The notes under the pieces: generated by a model
The model's input: the letters and a program-made list of their open reading frames with translations, nothing else
Told to the model about the DNA's origin: nothing
The model's database searches: none
Shown here: positions 7,778 through 16,883 of the stretch, one piece after another
How the letters are laid out: every line of letters starts with the position of its first letter
Numbering within the stretch: position 1 is the first letter of the stretch
Made by a program: the position numbers and the translations under genes
Assembly: GCF_020520285.1 (NCBI RefSeq)
Contig: NZ_CP084742.1
Coordinates: 5,939,501 to 6,003,500 of the forward strand
Reading direction: 5' to 3'
From: Pseudomonas sp. L5B5
GTDB taxonomy: Bacteria; Pseudomonadota; Gammaproteobacteria; Pseudomonadales; Pseudomonadaceae
DNA length: 64,000 nt

Positions 7778-10095
7778 ATCTGCCACCAGCCTTTCTTGGC
7801 GGCAGGGGCGGGCGGTGCTTGCAGTTCGGCGATGATCGACTCGATCCGGGCCCTGCATTGCACGTCGTAGTCCTTGCACGGGTCGCACAGCGCCAGGGTC
7901 CGGGCGCAGTACTCCAGGGCTTCCTCGATGCGCCCGCGGGCCTTGAAGAAGTCCACCGAGCAGGCCATCACCGACACTTCATTCATCTTCAGGACGTGTG
8001 GTTCGTAGCGCTGCCAGAGGCTGTCGGCATTGTCCGGATGGGCATGGGCCAGGTAGCGCGCCAGCTTGATCCGGTCGAACAGCGCCGAGTAGTCCAGTTG
8101 CTGGTCGCTGACTTCCTGGTTTTGCTGCCAGTTGAGCAAGCGCTCGAGCCAGATCAGGATTTCACTGTCACGATCCAGCGAGTACAGGGCGTAGGCCACC
8201 GAGACGATGTAGTTCTCCGGGTTGTGGCGGCTGTAGCCGTGCTCCATCGAGTAGTGCCACAGCTGCTCCGCGGCTTCGGCGATGCCCGGGTAATCGTCCA
8301 TGGCGATGCGGGTGCTGAGCACGCCGTTGAAGTGCTCGGAGAAGGCACTGGCGGCGATGCCGCGCTGGTGCAGTTCGATGGCGTCTTCGTAGCGCTGTTC
8401 GTTGTAGCAACGGTAGTTGATCGCCAGGTTGTTGCAGAGCATCGAGTACAGGTGTGCGCACGCATCGAACGGATGGCCGCTGCCGCTGGCGAAGTAGCGC
8501 TCCATATGGGCTTGCCCTTGCTCGTAGGCATCTCTCTGGGCATCGCGCAGCAACGAGTAGGCTTCATCGCGGGCTTCGTCCGACAGCTTGTCCGCCTCCG
8601 GCTCCGCCAGTTCCTCGATGGTCAGGGCATAGTTGTAGGCGTACCGGCCGCTGGACAGCTTCGGCTTGGGTTGTTTCAGCGCCTCGATGATGCCCAGCTT
8701 GCGTACCGTGGCGACAAACAGGGAATAGGCGCTGCGGTGATCATGCAGGCGGCCTGTCTCGATGGCACGGTGCAACAGGTCGAACTCGGTGGCGGCATCG
8801 ATCACGTCGCGCTCGGCGTCATGCACGGCCGCCAGCCGGTTGATCCAGGGCTGCTCGGGGGTTCGACGCAAGGCTTCGGCGCGGGCTTCGTCAAACAGCT
8901 GATCGAGCAGTTCAAGGTCATTGATCGCGGCATACAGGGTCGCCAGCAGGGGAGTGCTCGCCGGCTCTTCGGGGTCGATCTGGGGCAGCGGTTCGAGGAA
9001 CGTCTGCAGCAGCTCCTGGTTGATACAGGCGCGCATGATGCAGATCGGCCACCAGGCGTTACGGTCCTCGGGGTCTTGCAGGCGTTCGAGGACCAGGCGT
9101 GCGGTAGCCGGCCACATTTCGGACTGCCTGTCGTAGATGTCGAGGAAGGCGCGATGGCCAGCTTCTTCCATGCGCCCGGCCTCCACCAGCCAGGGCAACT
9201 CGAACTCGATGAAGCTGTTGCCACCGTCGCTGTCCAGGCTCATGGCTGCAACGTGGCAGATTTTCAGGGCGCCGGCCAAATCGTCCTGGGCGCGCAGGGA
9301 GCGAGCCGCAAGACGCGCAGTACGCACTTCCCACTCGCGGCGCTTGGGCTGCGACAGGCCTGCGGTGAGCTGGGCGATGGGTTGTTCGAACAGAGCCAGG
9401 CGCAGGGGAATGATCTCGATCAGCGAGTTGCCCAGCCACAGCCAGTCACCTTCGTCGATGTCCTGGTCGGGGCCGGCGCTGCGCACTGCGTTGATCGCAT
9501 CCAGGGCCGCGGCGCGGGCTTCTTCATCGCGCTCGTGATAGGCCAGGACCCGAGCTCGACGGCGATGCCGGTCTGCGTCGTCCCAGGCCCGCAAGGCGGT
9601 GCGCTCAGGGTTGATCAGGGTCAGGGCATAACGCACCTCGAGGGTCTTGAGCGCCACTTCGGCGCTGCCTTGCTCAAGCTGGTCGAAGATCCGATAGCGC
9701 CGATAGTGCTCGACGTCGAAGTCCAGGGTCTGGGTGGCCATCTGGTTGAGTTGCTCGAGCACCTCGAGCAATGCCGGATCGTCATCCAGGTAGTTGGCGA
9801 CCTGCAGGCGCAGGATGTGCAGGTTGATTTGCAACTCGGCACGGGCCGACTCCTGCGCGGACTGCAACAAAGCGTCGCCGTCACCGTCGATGACGGCGCG
9901 GGCGGCTGCCGAATCGCCGGCCTGCATCCACAAGGTATGCAGGCGGCCTATGGAGGGCAGGGAGTCGGCCCGCAGTGGCTGAGCCTGCAACTGGGCCAGC
10001 AGGGTGCCGTTGTCCTGCTCTTGCTGTTGCGCTTCGAGGCGGTCCATGAACTGTTCAAGCTCAATACCGGTCATTGCACTGCTGTCCTGCGCCAT
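7768..10095 (-). CDS. Large helical-repeat (TPR-like) protein, unknown function
   Basis: A 775-residue protein, almost entirely alpha-helical by composition, with TPR-like helix pairs throughout (for example DLAGALKICHVAAMSLDSDG, ALYSLDRDSEILIWLERLLN and RIEEALEYCARTLALCDPC). There is no signal peptide or membrane segment; it ends AAKKGWWQIWK. The ATG at 10095 is preceded by GGAG at good spacing, better than the ATG 12 bases upstream. It is the first gene of the operon with the PcfJ-like and DUF1266 genes, so it may be the scaffold of a complex they form. The specific repeat family cannot be assigned by eye. Confidence 0.7.
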   Translation of the reverse strand: MAQDSSAMTGIELEQFMDRLEAQQQEQDNGTLLAQLQAQPLRADSLPSIGRLHTLWMQAGDSAAARAVIDGDGDALLQSAQESARAELQINLHILRLQVANYLDDDPALLEVLEQLNQMATQTLDFDVEHYRRYRIFDQLEQGSAEVALKTLEVRYALTLINPERTALRAWDDADRHRRRARVLAYHERDEEARAAALDAINAVRSAGPDQDIDEGDWLWLGNSLIEIIPLRLALFEQPIAQLTAGLSQPKRREWEVRTARLAARSLRAQDDLAGALKICHVAAMSLDSDGGNSFIEFELPWLVEAGRMEEAGHRAFLDIYDRQSEMWPATARLVLERLQDPEDRNAWWPICIMRACINQELLQTFLEPLPQIDPEEPASTPLLATLYAAINDLELLDQLFDEARAEALRRTPEQPWINRLAAVHDAERDVIDAATEFDLLHRAIETGRLHDHRSAYSLFVATVRKLGIIEALKQPKPKLSSGRYAYNYALTIEELAEPEADKLSDEARDEAYSLLRDAQRDAYEQGQAHMERYFASGSGHPFDACAHLYSMLCNNLAINYRCYNEQRYEDAIELHQRGIAASAFSEHFNGVLSTRIAMDDYPGIAEAAEQLWHYSMEHGYSRHNPENYIVSVAYALYSLDRDSEILIWLERLLNWQQNQEVSDQQLDYSALFDRIKLARYLAHAHPDNADSLWQRYEPHVLKMNEVSVMACSVDFFKARGRIEEALEYCARTLALCDPCKDYDVQCRARIESIIAELQAPPAPAAKKGWWQIWK

Positions 10096-10603
10096 CGTTA
10101 GCTCCATTCGATAATGCTGTGTGCATCCATTGATGCATCGCCTGGCAGACCGGCATTCCTCGTCGTCAACACCATCGCAGGGCGCCTGCCGATCCTTCGA
10201 CACCCGGGGTGCAAGCCTTTGCGACTTGCCGCTGATGGCCTGCTGCCGTCGGGCCTGTCTGGCATCCCGGCAAAACGATCGAGGCTTCGAGGCGCAGCAC
10301 GCTATCAGCTGGTGTTTCAGAATCCAAGGTTTGCCCGGTCGGCGAAGACCATTTTTCCGATGTTTTTGCAGGCCTTGGCCAAAGCGCGACAAATGCTGCC
10401 GATCTTCTATAAGGGAATGCCCGAGCCGGCCGATAACTTGCGATGGACAATGGTGTCCCCAAGCGGCGACCTGGATCACAGGTCGGCTGCAAAGTGCTTG
10501 ATAGCCCTCGGCCAGCAGCTATTATCTGCCCGCTCAGGGGGCTGCGAAGCCGGGCGGGCCCTGGCGTTTCTGGATTGATCTTCTTACTGGCCTGGAATCT
10601 TCG
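10096..10603. other. Divergent promoter region, no supported gene
   Basis: 508 bases between the TPR-like gene (minus) and the REC-TPR gene (plus). Open frames occur on both strands but none has an RBS, a plausible start or recognisable content. It should contain both operon promoters. I see no long repeat and no convincing terminator. Confidence 0.55.
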
Positions 10604-12208
10604 ATGCTGGCGTACCACCAAAAGAGCTTTTTGATCGTCGATGATTTCTCGGACTACCGCAGTTCGGTGCGTTCGATGCTGCGTGAGCTGGGCGTCAAGG
10701 ATGTGGATACCGCCGACTCGGGTGAGCAGGCGCTGCGCATGTGTGCGCAGAAGCGTTACGACTTCATCCTGCAGGACTACCACTTGGGCGATGGCAAGAA
10801 AAACGGCCAGCAAGTGCTCGAAGACCTGATGCTGGAAAAGCTCATCAGCCATGAAAGCGTATTCCTCATGGTCACCGCCGAGAGCAGCCAGGCCATGGTG
10901 CTCAGTGCCCTGGAACACGAGCCCGATGCCTATCTGACCAAACCCTTCAATCGCTCCGGCCTGGCCCAGCGCCTGGAGCGCCTGCAGCAACGCAAGACCC
11001 TGCTCAAGCCGATCCTCCAGGCCCTGGACCGGGGCAAGCCGGTGGAAGTGCTCAACGCCTGCGTCACCCTGTGCAAGCAGGACCCGCGTTATGCACCGCT
11101 GTGCTTGCGTTACCGGGCCGATGCCCTGCGCGACATGAACCAGAACGAGCCCCTGGAGCGCCTGTACAACAGCATCCTGGCGGACCGGCCCCTGCCCTGG
11201 GCCTATGTCGGGCTGGGGCGGCTGTTGTTCAAGCGCGGCCAGGCCACCGAGGCCAAGGCGGTATACGAGAAGGCCTTGAAGGCATTCCCGATGATGCCGG
11301 GGCTCTACGACGGCCTGGCCGATGTACTGGTGGCCGAGGGTGACACCAAGCGTGCCCAGAGCGTGCTCGAGGAGGCGGTGCGCCTGTCGCCACTGGCCCC
11401 TCGGCGCCAGGCGCTGCTGGGCAAGCTGGCGATGACCAACGAAGACTTCGAGAGCGCCTCCAGGGCTTATCGCCAGGCCGTCAGCCAGGGCGCGCAATCG
11501 CGTTTCAAGGACCCGGAAAGCAACCTGGGCCTGGCCCATGCACTGATCAGCAAGGGCAGTGAGCGCGGGCTGGATACGCGCACCCGCCTGGAGATCAACC
11601 AGACACTGAGTGCCGTGGCCAAGGAAAACCCGGCGGATCCCGGCCTGCAGATTCGCGCACGGCTGATGAAGGCCACCAGCCTGCTACTCAACGATGCGGA
11701 GACTGCCGACAAGCTCACCGAGCAGGCCTTGCAGCGGCTCGAAGGCATGGAGCAATTCATGAGCCCCGAGGCAGCGCTGCTGGTGGCCAAGCAACTGCAG
11801 ATGCTGGGGCAGGCCAGTGCCGGTGCCTCGATGCTCAAGAACTGCGCGGAAATCTACGGCGATGATCCGAAGGTGATGCAGAACATTGCCAAGTTGACCG
11901 ATGACCCGACTATCCTCAGTTCTTCCAATGCGGCGGCCGACGTCAACCGCCAGGGAGTGCGCAGCTACAAGGCCGGCAACCTGGCCGAGGCCCGGGAGCT
12001 GTTCCGCAAGGCCCTGGCCCTGCAACCCAAGAACATCAGTGTCGCCCTGAACATGGCGCAGTCGTTGCTGCATGGCGCCGATGCGAACCCGGATGCGGTA
12101 CTCCTGGAGGAATGCCGGGCGTGCCTGAAGATGGTCGGCATGATGCCCGATACCGATGCGCGTTATCCGCGCTACCAGAAGCTGCGAAGCAAGGCGTTTG
12201 GCGAATGA
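10604..12208 (+). CDS. Response regulator: receiver domain fused to TPR repeats
   Basis: A 534-residue protein. Residues 8-125 form a CheY-like receiver with the acidic pair D13-D14 (FLIVDDFSDYRSS), phospho-acceptor D58 (FILQDYHLG), the switch residue in LMVTAES and the conserved lysine in YLTKPFN. The remaining 400 residues are TPR repeats (for example WAYVGLGRLLFKRGQATEAK, RAQSVLEEAVRLSPLAPRRQ and ARELFRKALALQPKNISVAL). There is no DNA-binding domain, so output is probably through protein contacts. Its stop overlaps the ATG of the next gene, a small histidine kinase, in an ATGA. Stimulus and target are unknown. Confidence 0.85.
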   Translation: MLAYHQKSFLIVDDFSDYRSSVRSMLRELGVKDVDTADSGEQALRMCAQKRYDFILQDYHLGDGKKNGQQVLEDLMLEKLISHESVFLMVTAESSQAMVLSALEHEPDAYLTKPFNRSGLAQRLERLQQRKTLLKPILQALDRGKPVEVLNACVTLCKQDPRYAPLCLRYRADALRDMNQNEPLERLYNSILADRPLPWAYVGLGRLLFKRGQATEAKAVYEKALKAFPMMPGLYDGLADVLVAEGDTKRAQSVLEEAVRLSPLAPRRQALLGKLAMTNEDFESASRAYRQAVSQGAQSRFKDPESNLGLAHALISKGSERGLDTRTRLEINQTLSAVAKENPADPGLQIRARLMKATSLLLNDAETADKLTEQALQRLEGMEQFMSPEAALLVAKQLQMLGQASAGASMLKNCAEIYGDDPKVMQNIAKLTDDPTILSSSNAAADVNRQGVRSYKAGNLAEARELFRKALALQPKNISVALNMAQSLLHGADANPDAVLLEECRACLKMVGMMPDTDARYPRYQKLRSKAFGE

Positions 12209-12894
12209 TCGAAAAGCAACAGGCGCTCGACTTTTCCACGGTGATCGCCTCCACCGTACATGACATGAAGAACTCCCTGGCCATGCTGATGCAGGCCCAC
12301 GCCCAATGGCTGGCTCGCCTGCCCGCGGGGCAGGTGCCTGCCGAGCAGGGCGTGATCGACTACGAGTTCGCCCATCTCAATGGCATGCTGGTGCAGCTGC
12401 TGGGGCTCTACAAGCTGGGGGTCAATCAGCTGCCGCTGCAGCCGGCCTACCACGAGCTGGACGACTTCATCGAAGCGCAGCTGGTGAGCCATCAGGAGGT
12501 GTTCAAGAGCCGTGGGATCTCTGCCACCTTCGAGGTCGACCCGTTGAGTCCCCTGGGTTTCTTCGATCGCGAGCTGATCGCCTCGGTGCTGGCCAACTGC
12601 ATCAACAATGCAGTCCGTCATGCCCGCCATGCCCTGCTGATCAGCGTCAGCGACGAGGAGGGGCAGGTGGTGCTGTCGATCAACGACGACGGTGAGGGCT
12701 ATCCCCTGGCGATGATCGAGCGCCAGGCCGACTACCTGCAGGGCATCAACCAGAGCAGCGGCAGCACTGGCCTGGGGTTGTACTTCGCCGGGCGTATCGC
12801 CGAGCTGCATCAGCGCAATGGTGTGTGCGGGCATACCCGTATCGGCAATGGCGGGCCACTGGGCGGTGGCCTGTTCAAGCTCTACCTGCCTTGA
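12205..12894 (+). CDS. Small cytoplasmic sensor histidine kinase
   Basis: The product has only 229 residues and consists of a histidine-containing helix (STVHDMKNSLAML, H19) and an HATPase domain with N-box ANCINNAVRHA, G1 box INDDGEGYP and G2 box GSTGLGLYFA. There are no membrane segments and no separate sensor domain. It is translationally coupled (ATGA overlap) to the REC-TPR regulator upstream, so the two are presumably cognate. The input must come from a partner protein. The stop is 8 bases from that of the convergent LysR gene. Confidence 0.85.
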   Translation: MIEKQQALDFSTVIASTVHDMKNSLAMLMQAHAQWLARLPAGQVPAEQGVIDYEFAHLNGMLVQLLGLYKLGVNQLPLQPAYHELDDFIEAQLVSHQEVFKSRGISATFEVDPLSPLGFFDRELIASVLANCINNAVRHARHALLISVSDEEGQVVLSINDDGEGYPLAMIERQADYLQGINQSSGSTGLGLYFAGRIAELHQRNGVCGHTRIGNGGPLGGGLFKLYLP

Positions 12895-12901
12895 GCGGTG
12901 A

Positions 12902-13819
12902 TCAGGCCCGGTTGCCCAGTTGCTGCCCTGCCAGGTCCAGGCATTGCAGGAGCGCCGCCAGGGCCGGTCGCGGCTCCTGGCCCTGGCGAGTGATGCAGTG
13001 AAAGCTCGAGCGATAGGCCAGGCGCTCCGGTAGCAGGGCGCGCAACTGGCCCCTGGCGACCCAGCCTGCAGCATAGTGGCTGGGCAGGTAGCCCAGGTAG
13101 GTGGTGGAAAAGATCAGCGTTGCGATGGCTTCCATGCTGTAGGCGCTGACGGCCTGGTTGAAGTGCAGGTCGTGGGGGCGCTGGTGCTCGGCCATGTAGC
13201 CGCGACCGACGTAATCGGCGGCGCAGAGGCGTTCCAGGCTAAGCTCCTCGTCGCGCAGGGCAAACAGCGGGTGCCCGTTGGCGCAATACAGGTTCTGCTC
13301 CTCGTCGAACAAGTGCTGATAGTTCAATCCTGACAGTTGATGGTGGAAGGCGCCGATAGCCAGTTGCAGGCGGTCGTCGAGCACGGCCTGTTCCAGTTCA
13401 TCCGGGCGCATCAGGTGCAGGTTCGGTCGTACCTGGGGCAGGCGCTGACGCAAATGCATCAGTGCCAGGGACAGGGGCGCGCAGGGCAGGCTCACCAGGC
13501 TGTCGACGCTGCCGATCTGCAGGTGTTCGCGGCTGGTCGGGCCCAGTCGGTTGGCATGCTGGCGAAAGCGCTCGATGTCAGCGAACAGTCCTTGCGCCGC
13601 CTCGAACAGTTCGTGACCCTGGTCGGTGAGTTGAAAGCCGCTGCTGCCACGCCGGCAGAGTGAGTAGCCCAGGCGCTCCTCGAGATCGCGCACCACCACG
13701 CTCAGTCGCGACAGGCTGGTATTGAGCCGCGCCTGGGCGGCGGTGAAACCGCCCGCGTCGACGATGGCACAGAACACCCGCAGCATCCGCAGGTCGATGT
13801 CGGCAAGATTTCCCAGCAT
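12902..13819 (-). CDS. LysR-family transcriptional regulator
   Basis: A 305-residue LysR-type regulator. The N-terminal winged helix-turn-helix is at about residues 10-68 (LRMLRVFCAIVDAGGFTAAQ, then LSVVVRDLEERLGYSLCRR), followed by a periplasmic-binding-protein-like effector domain. The ATG at 13819 follows GGAGGCGCC, a strong RBS; a longer frame upstream extends across the intergenic region and is not used. It is divergent from the glutamine-synthetase-like gene at 14036 across 216 bases, the usual arrangement for a LysR regulator and its target. Its ligand could be a polyamine or a glutamylated intermediate, which is inference. Confidence 0.88.
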   Translation of the reverse strand: MLGNLADIDLRMLRVFCAIVDAGGFTAAQARLNTSLSRLSVVVRDLEERLGYSLCRRGSSGFQLTDQGHELFEAAQGLFADIERFRQHANRLGPTSREHLQIGSVDSLVSLPCAPLSLALMHLRQRLPQVRPNLHLMRPDELEQAVLDDRLQLAIGAFHHQLSGLNYQHLFDEEQNLYCANGHPLFALRDEELSLERLCAADYVGRGYMAEHQRPHDLHFNQAVSAYSMEAIATLIFSTTYLGYLPSHYAAGWVARGQLRALLPERLAYRSSFHCITRQGQEPRPALAALLQCLDLAGQQLGNRA

Positions 13820-14035
13820 GGCGCCTCCAGTGGCCGGTTTCAGGTCACCGGCCGAGCCTACTGCATCGGCCTGGCGAGTACATGCAGGGGGGCGATGGAG
13901 GGTCGCGGATAAACAGGTACTGGCGGTGACAGGCATGTCCGGGAATTTGTGCTGCCGTGCTTGAAATCCCGAACGGGTGGTGCGTATTTTGTACGGGTCG
14001 CCGTTCGCGGCTCGTATAACAACAAGGATTGAGTC

Positions 14036-15379
14036 ATGACAACCGATGGCCACAGTTCACTCGCCGAGCGATTGACGGGCATTGATGAAATCGAATGTGT
14101 TACTGCGGATTTGAATGGCGTACCGCGCGGCAAGGTAATGACTGCCGAGGGTTTCCTCGAGGGGCGGCGCCTGCAGATGGCGCGCGGCGTGCTGCTGCAA
14201 TGCATCATGGGCGGATATCCGCCAGCGCGTTTCTACGGCAGCGATGATGGCGACCTGGCCCTCACTGCCGACCCGCGGCAGATTCATCGCCTGCCCTGGA
14301 GCGAGACGCCACGTGCGCTGGCCATCTGCGACGCGGACGAGCTCAGCGGCGAGTCTTCGCGTTTGTCGACCCGGGGCCAGCTCAAGCACGTGATCGCACG
14401 CTATGCGGCCCTGGGCCTGGCGCCGGTGGTGGCCACCGAGCTGGAGTTCTTCGTGTTCGCGCCCAACGAGGATCCGGGGCAGCCCTTCCGGCCACCGGTC
14501 GGCAAGGACGGTCGACGGGAAGAGGGCTACTCGGCCTTCAGCATCAGCTCCAACAACGGCCTGCGACCCTTCTTCAAGGAAGTCTACGAATGCATGGCGG
14601 CCCTGGGCTTGCCCCGCGATACCTTCATGCATGAGATGGGCGTCAGCCAGTTCGAGATCAACCTGTTGCACGGCGATCCGCTGCTGCTGGCGGACCAGAC
14701 TTTCCTGTTCAAGCACCTGCTCAAGGAAGTGGCGCTCAAGCATGGCCTGATCGTGGTCTGCATGGCCAAGCCGCTGGCCCATACCCCGGGCAGTTCCATG
14801 CACATCCACCAGAGTTTGGTGGAGATTGGTAGCGGCCGTAACGTTTTCAGTGACGAGTCCGGGCAGCCCACCGCCCAGTTCCACCATTTCATCGGTGGCC
14901 TGCAAGCCGGCATGGCGGATTTCACGGCGTTGTTTGCGCCCAACGTGAACTCCTACCAGCGCCTGTGCCACCCCTATGCGTCGCCGAACAATGCCTGCTG
15001 GTCCCACGACAATCGCGCCGCAGGGCTGCGAATTCCCGCCAGTTCGCCCGTGGCACGACGAGTGGAGAATCGCCTGCCGGGGGCGGATGCCAATCCTTAC
15101 CTGGCCATTGCCGCCAGCCTGGCAGCAGGTTTGCATGGAATCGAGAACGAGCTGGCGCCAACGGCGGCCATCCAGGGAGAATTCGAAGTGCCGGACAACC
15201 TGTCGCTGCCTTGTACCCTGCATGCGGCGCTGGAGCGCCTCAAGCGTAGCCAGCTGGCCAGGGAACTGTTCGGCAGCGAGTTCATCGAAGGCTACATCGC
15301 TTCGAAAACCATGGAGTTGACCAGTTTCTTCGATGAAATCACTCCCTGGGAACGGCGTGTACTAGCGGCCCAGGCATAA
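14036..15379 (+). CDS. Glutamine-synthetase-fold gamma-glutamyl-polyamine ligase
   Basis: A 447-residue member of the glutamine synthetase superfamily. It has the metal-binding strand VATELEFFVF, the MGVSQFEINL segment, the GSSMHIHQSL motif and the NRAAGLRIPA segment, as in PuuA/PauA enzymes that ligate glutamate to putrescine and other (di)amines using ATP. Its place near the flgZ-flgA cluster resembles the location I recall for pauA5 in P. aeruginosa, but the exact paralogue is not certain from sequence alone. A divergent LysR gene lies upstream and an MFS transporter follows 71 bases downstream after a hairpin, suggesting a polyamine-use unit. Confidence 0.82.
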   Translation: MTTDGHSSLAERLTGIDEIECVTADLNGVPRGKVMTAEGFLEGRRLQMARGVLLQCIMGGYPPARFYGSDDGDLALTADPRQIHRLPWSETPRALAICDADELSGESSRLSTRGQLKHVIARYAALGLAPVVATELEFFVFAPNEDPGQPFRPPVGKDGRREEGYSAFSISSNNGLRPFFKEVYECMAALGLPRDTFMHEMGVSQFEINLLHGDPLLLADQTFLFKHLLKEVALKHGLIVVCMAKPLAHTPGSSMHIHQSLVEIGSGRNVFSDESGQPTAQFHHFIGGLQAGMADFTALFAPNVNSYQRLCHPYASPNNACWSHDNRAAGLRIPASSPVARRVENRLPGADANPYLAIAASLAAGLHGIENELAPTAAIQGEFEVPDNLSLPCTLHAALERLKRSQLARELFGSEFIEGYIASKTMELTSFFDEITPWERRVLAAQA

Positions 15380-15395
15380 CCGAACCGTCGCTGGT

Positions 15396-15418
15396 CAGGC
15401 CCTCGTCCCGAGGGCCTG
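15396..15418 (+). other. Intercistronic hairpin between ligase and MFS genes
   Basis: A perfect 10-bp stem (CAGGCCCTCG at 15396-15405, CGAGGGCCTG at 15409-15418) with a 3-base loop and no T-run. It lies 33 bases before the MFS start and may attenuate or stabilise the transcript rather than end it. Confidence 0.6.
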
Positions 15419-15450
15419 CAACCTCATTCAAGGAGCCGCCCGGAACGCCG

Positions 15451-16818
15451 ATGCGCCAGATCTGGAAATCCTTTCGTGCGTTGTATTTCGCCTCGCTGAT
15501 GATGTTGATCGGCTCGGGCCTGCTCAGTACCTACCTGGCCTTGCGCCTGGCGGCTGATCATGTCGACGGCCTGTGGATCGGGGCCCTGATGGCTGCCAAC
15601 TATTTCGGCCTGGTGCTGGGGGGCAAGCTCGGCCATCGGCTGATCGCCAGGGTCGGGCATATCCGCGCCTATGCCACCTGTGCCGGTATCGTCGGTGCGG
15701 CGGTACTCGGCCATGGGCTGGTGAACTGGCTGCCGGCCTGGCTGGTGCTGCGGATGATCGTGGGCCTGGGGATGATGTGCCAGTACATGGTCATCGAGAG
15801 CTGGCTCAACGAACAGGCCGAGGCCAAGCAGCGCGGGCTGGTGTTCAGCGGCTACATGATCGCGTCCTACCTGGGGCTGGTCCTGGGGCAGTTGATCCTG
15901 GTCATGCACCCGGCCCTGGGGCTGGAGCTGCTGATGCTGGTAGCGCTGTGTTTCGCCTTGTGCCTGGTGCCGGTGGCGATGACCCGGCGTATCCACCCCG
16001 CGCCCTTGCGTCCGGCCCCCATGGAGCCGCGCTTCTTCATCAAGCGGGTGCCTCAGTCGTTGAGTACGGTGCTGGGGTCGGGCCTGATAGTCGGTTCGTT
16101 CTATGGCCTGGCACCACTCTATGCCTCGCAACAGGGCCTGAGCACCGAGCAGGTGGGGCTGTTCATGGGGAGCTGCATCTTTGCCGGCCTGGTGGTGCAG
16201 TGGCCCCTGGGCTGGCTTTCCGATCGCTTCGATCGGGCCTTGCTGATTCGCTGCTTCGCCCTGTTCCTGGCGGTGATGGCCCTGCCTCTGGCCATCTTGC
16301 CCACGGTGCCCCTGGAGGTCTTGTTCATCCTGGGGTTCCTCTGTTCCCTGGTGCAGTTCTGCCTCTACCCATTGGCCGTGGCCTTCTCCAATGACCATGT
16401 CGAAGGGGATCGACGGGTGTCGCTGACAGCGATGCTGCTGGTGACCTATGGGGTGGGTGCGAGCATCGGCCCCTTGGCGGCGGGGGTGCTGATGAAACTG
16501 TTCGGCAGCCAGATGCTCTACGCCTTCTTCAGCTTCTTTGCCTTGGTGCTGGTCTGGCGAATCCGGCCGAAGGCCGTGACCAACCTGCACCAGGTCGACG
16601 ATGCTCCGCTGCATCACGTGGCGATGCCGGACAGCATGTCCAGTTCGCCGCTGGTGGCGGCCCTCGACCCACGGGTGGACGAGCAAGTCGTGCAGGACCA
16701 AATGCAGGTCACCCCGGTCGAGGATGTCGTGCCACCGGTGCAGCCTGAATCCGAGGCCGGGCAGGATGAAGCTGCGGTGGAGCGCGACGATGCGCCGGCT
16801 GTGGAGGCCAGGCCCTAG
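15451..16818 (+). CDS. MFS transporter (YcaD-like) with acidic C-terminal tail
   Basis: The 455-residue product has about 12 hydrophobic segments between residues 10 and 370. MFS loops are visible (YFGLVLGGKLGHRLIARVGH in the 2-3 loop and WPLGWLSDRFDRALLIR in the equivalent loop of the second half). The last 75 residues are polar and acidic, rich in D, E, P and V (ending AAVERDDAPAVEARP), and are probably a disordered cytoplasmic tail. The ATG at 15451 follows AAGGAGCC. It probably imports an amine-type substrate for the upstream ligase, which is inference from context. A bidirectional terminator follows at 16829. Confidence 0.82.
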   Translation: MRQIWKSFRALYFASLMMLIGSGLLSTYLALRLAADHVDGLWIGALMAANYFGLVLGGKLGHRLIARVGHIRAYATCAGIVGAAVLGHGLVNWLPAWLVLRMIVGLGMMCQYMVIESWLNEQAEAKQRGLVFSGYMIASYLGLVLGQLILVMHPALGLELLMLVALCFALCLVPVAMTRRIHPAPLRPAPMEPRFFIKRVPQSLSTVLGSGLIVGSFYGLAPLYASQQGLSTEQVGLFMGSCIFAGLVVQWPLGWLSDRFDRALLIRCFALFLAVMALPLAILPTVPLEVLFILGFLCSLVQFCLYPLAVAFSNDHVEGDRRVSLTAMLLVTYGVGASIGPLAAGVLMKLFGSQMLYAFFSFFALVLVWRIRPKAVTNLHQVDDAPLHHVAMPDSMSSSPLVAALDPRVDEQVVQDQMQVTPVEDVVPPVQPESEAGQDEAAVERDDAPAVEARP

Positions 16819-16828
16819 GCGTCGGAAT

Positions 16829-16867
16829 AAAAAAACGGGCAGTTGCCGCAAGGCACTGCCCGTTTTT
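16829..16867. terminator. Bidirectional terminator between MFS gene and flgZ
   Basis: AAAAACGGGCAGTTGCC pairs with GGCACTGCCCGTTTTT across a short loop (one G-T type mismatch region near the tip). A-runs on one side and T-runs on the other serve both the plus-strand MFS gene and the minus-strand flagellar operon. Confidence 0.9.
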
Positions 16868-16883
16868 CATGGACCTTTGAGGA

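Noticed and set aside
7819..10101. 760-codon plus-strand open frame opposite the TPR-like gene
   Set aside because: Antisense shadow: composition is GVQ/L-rich nonsense with no domain, whereas the minus strand has good starts and coupled genes.
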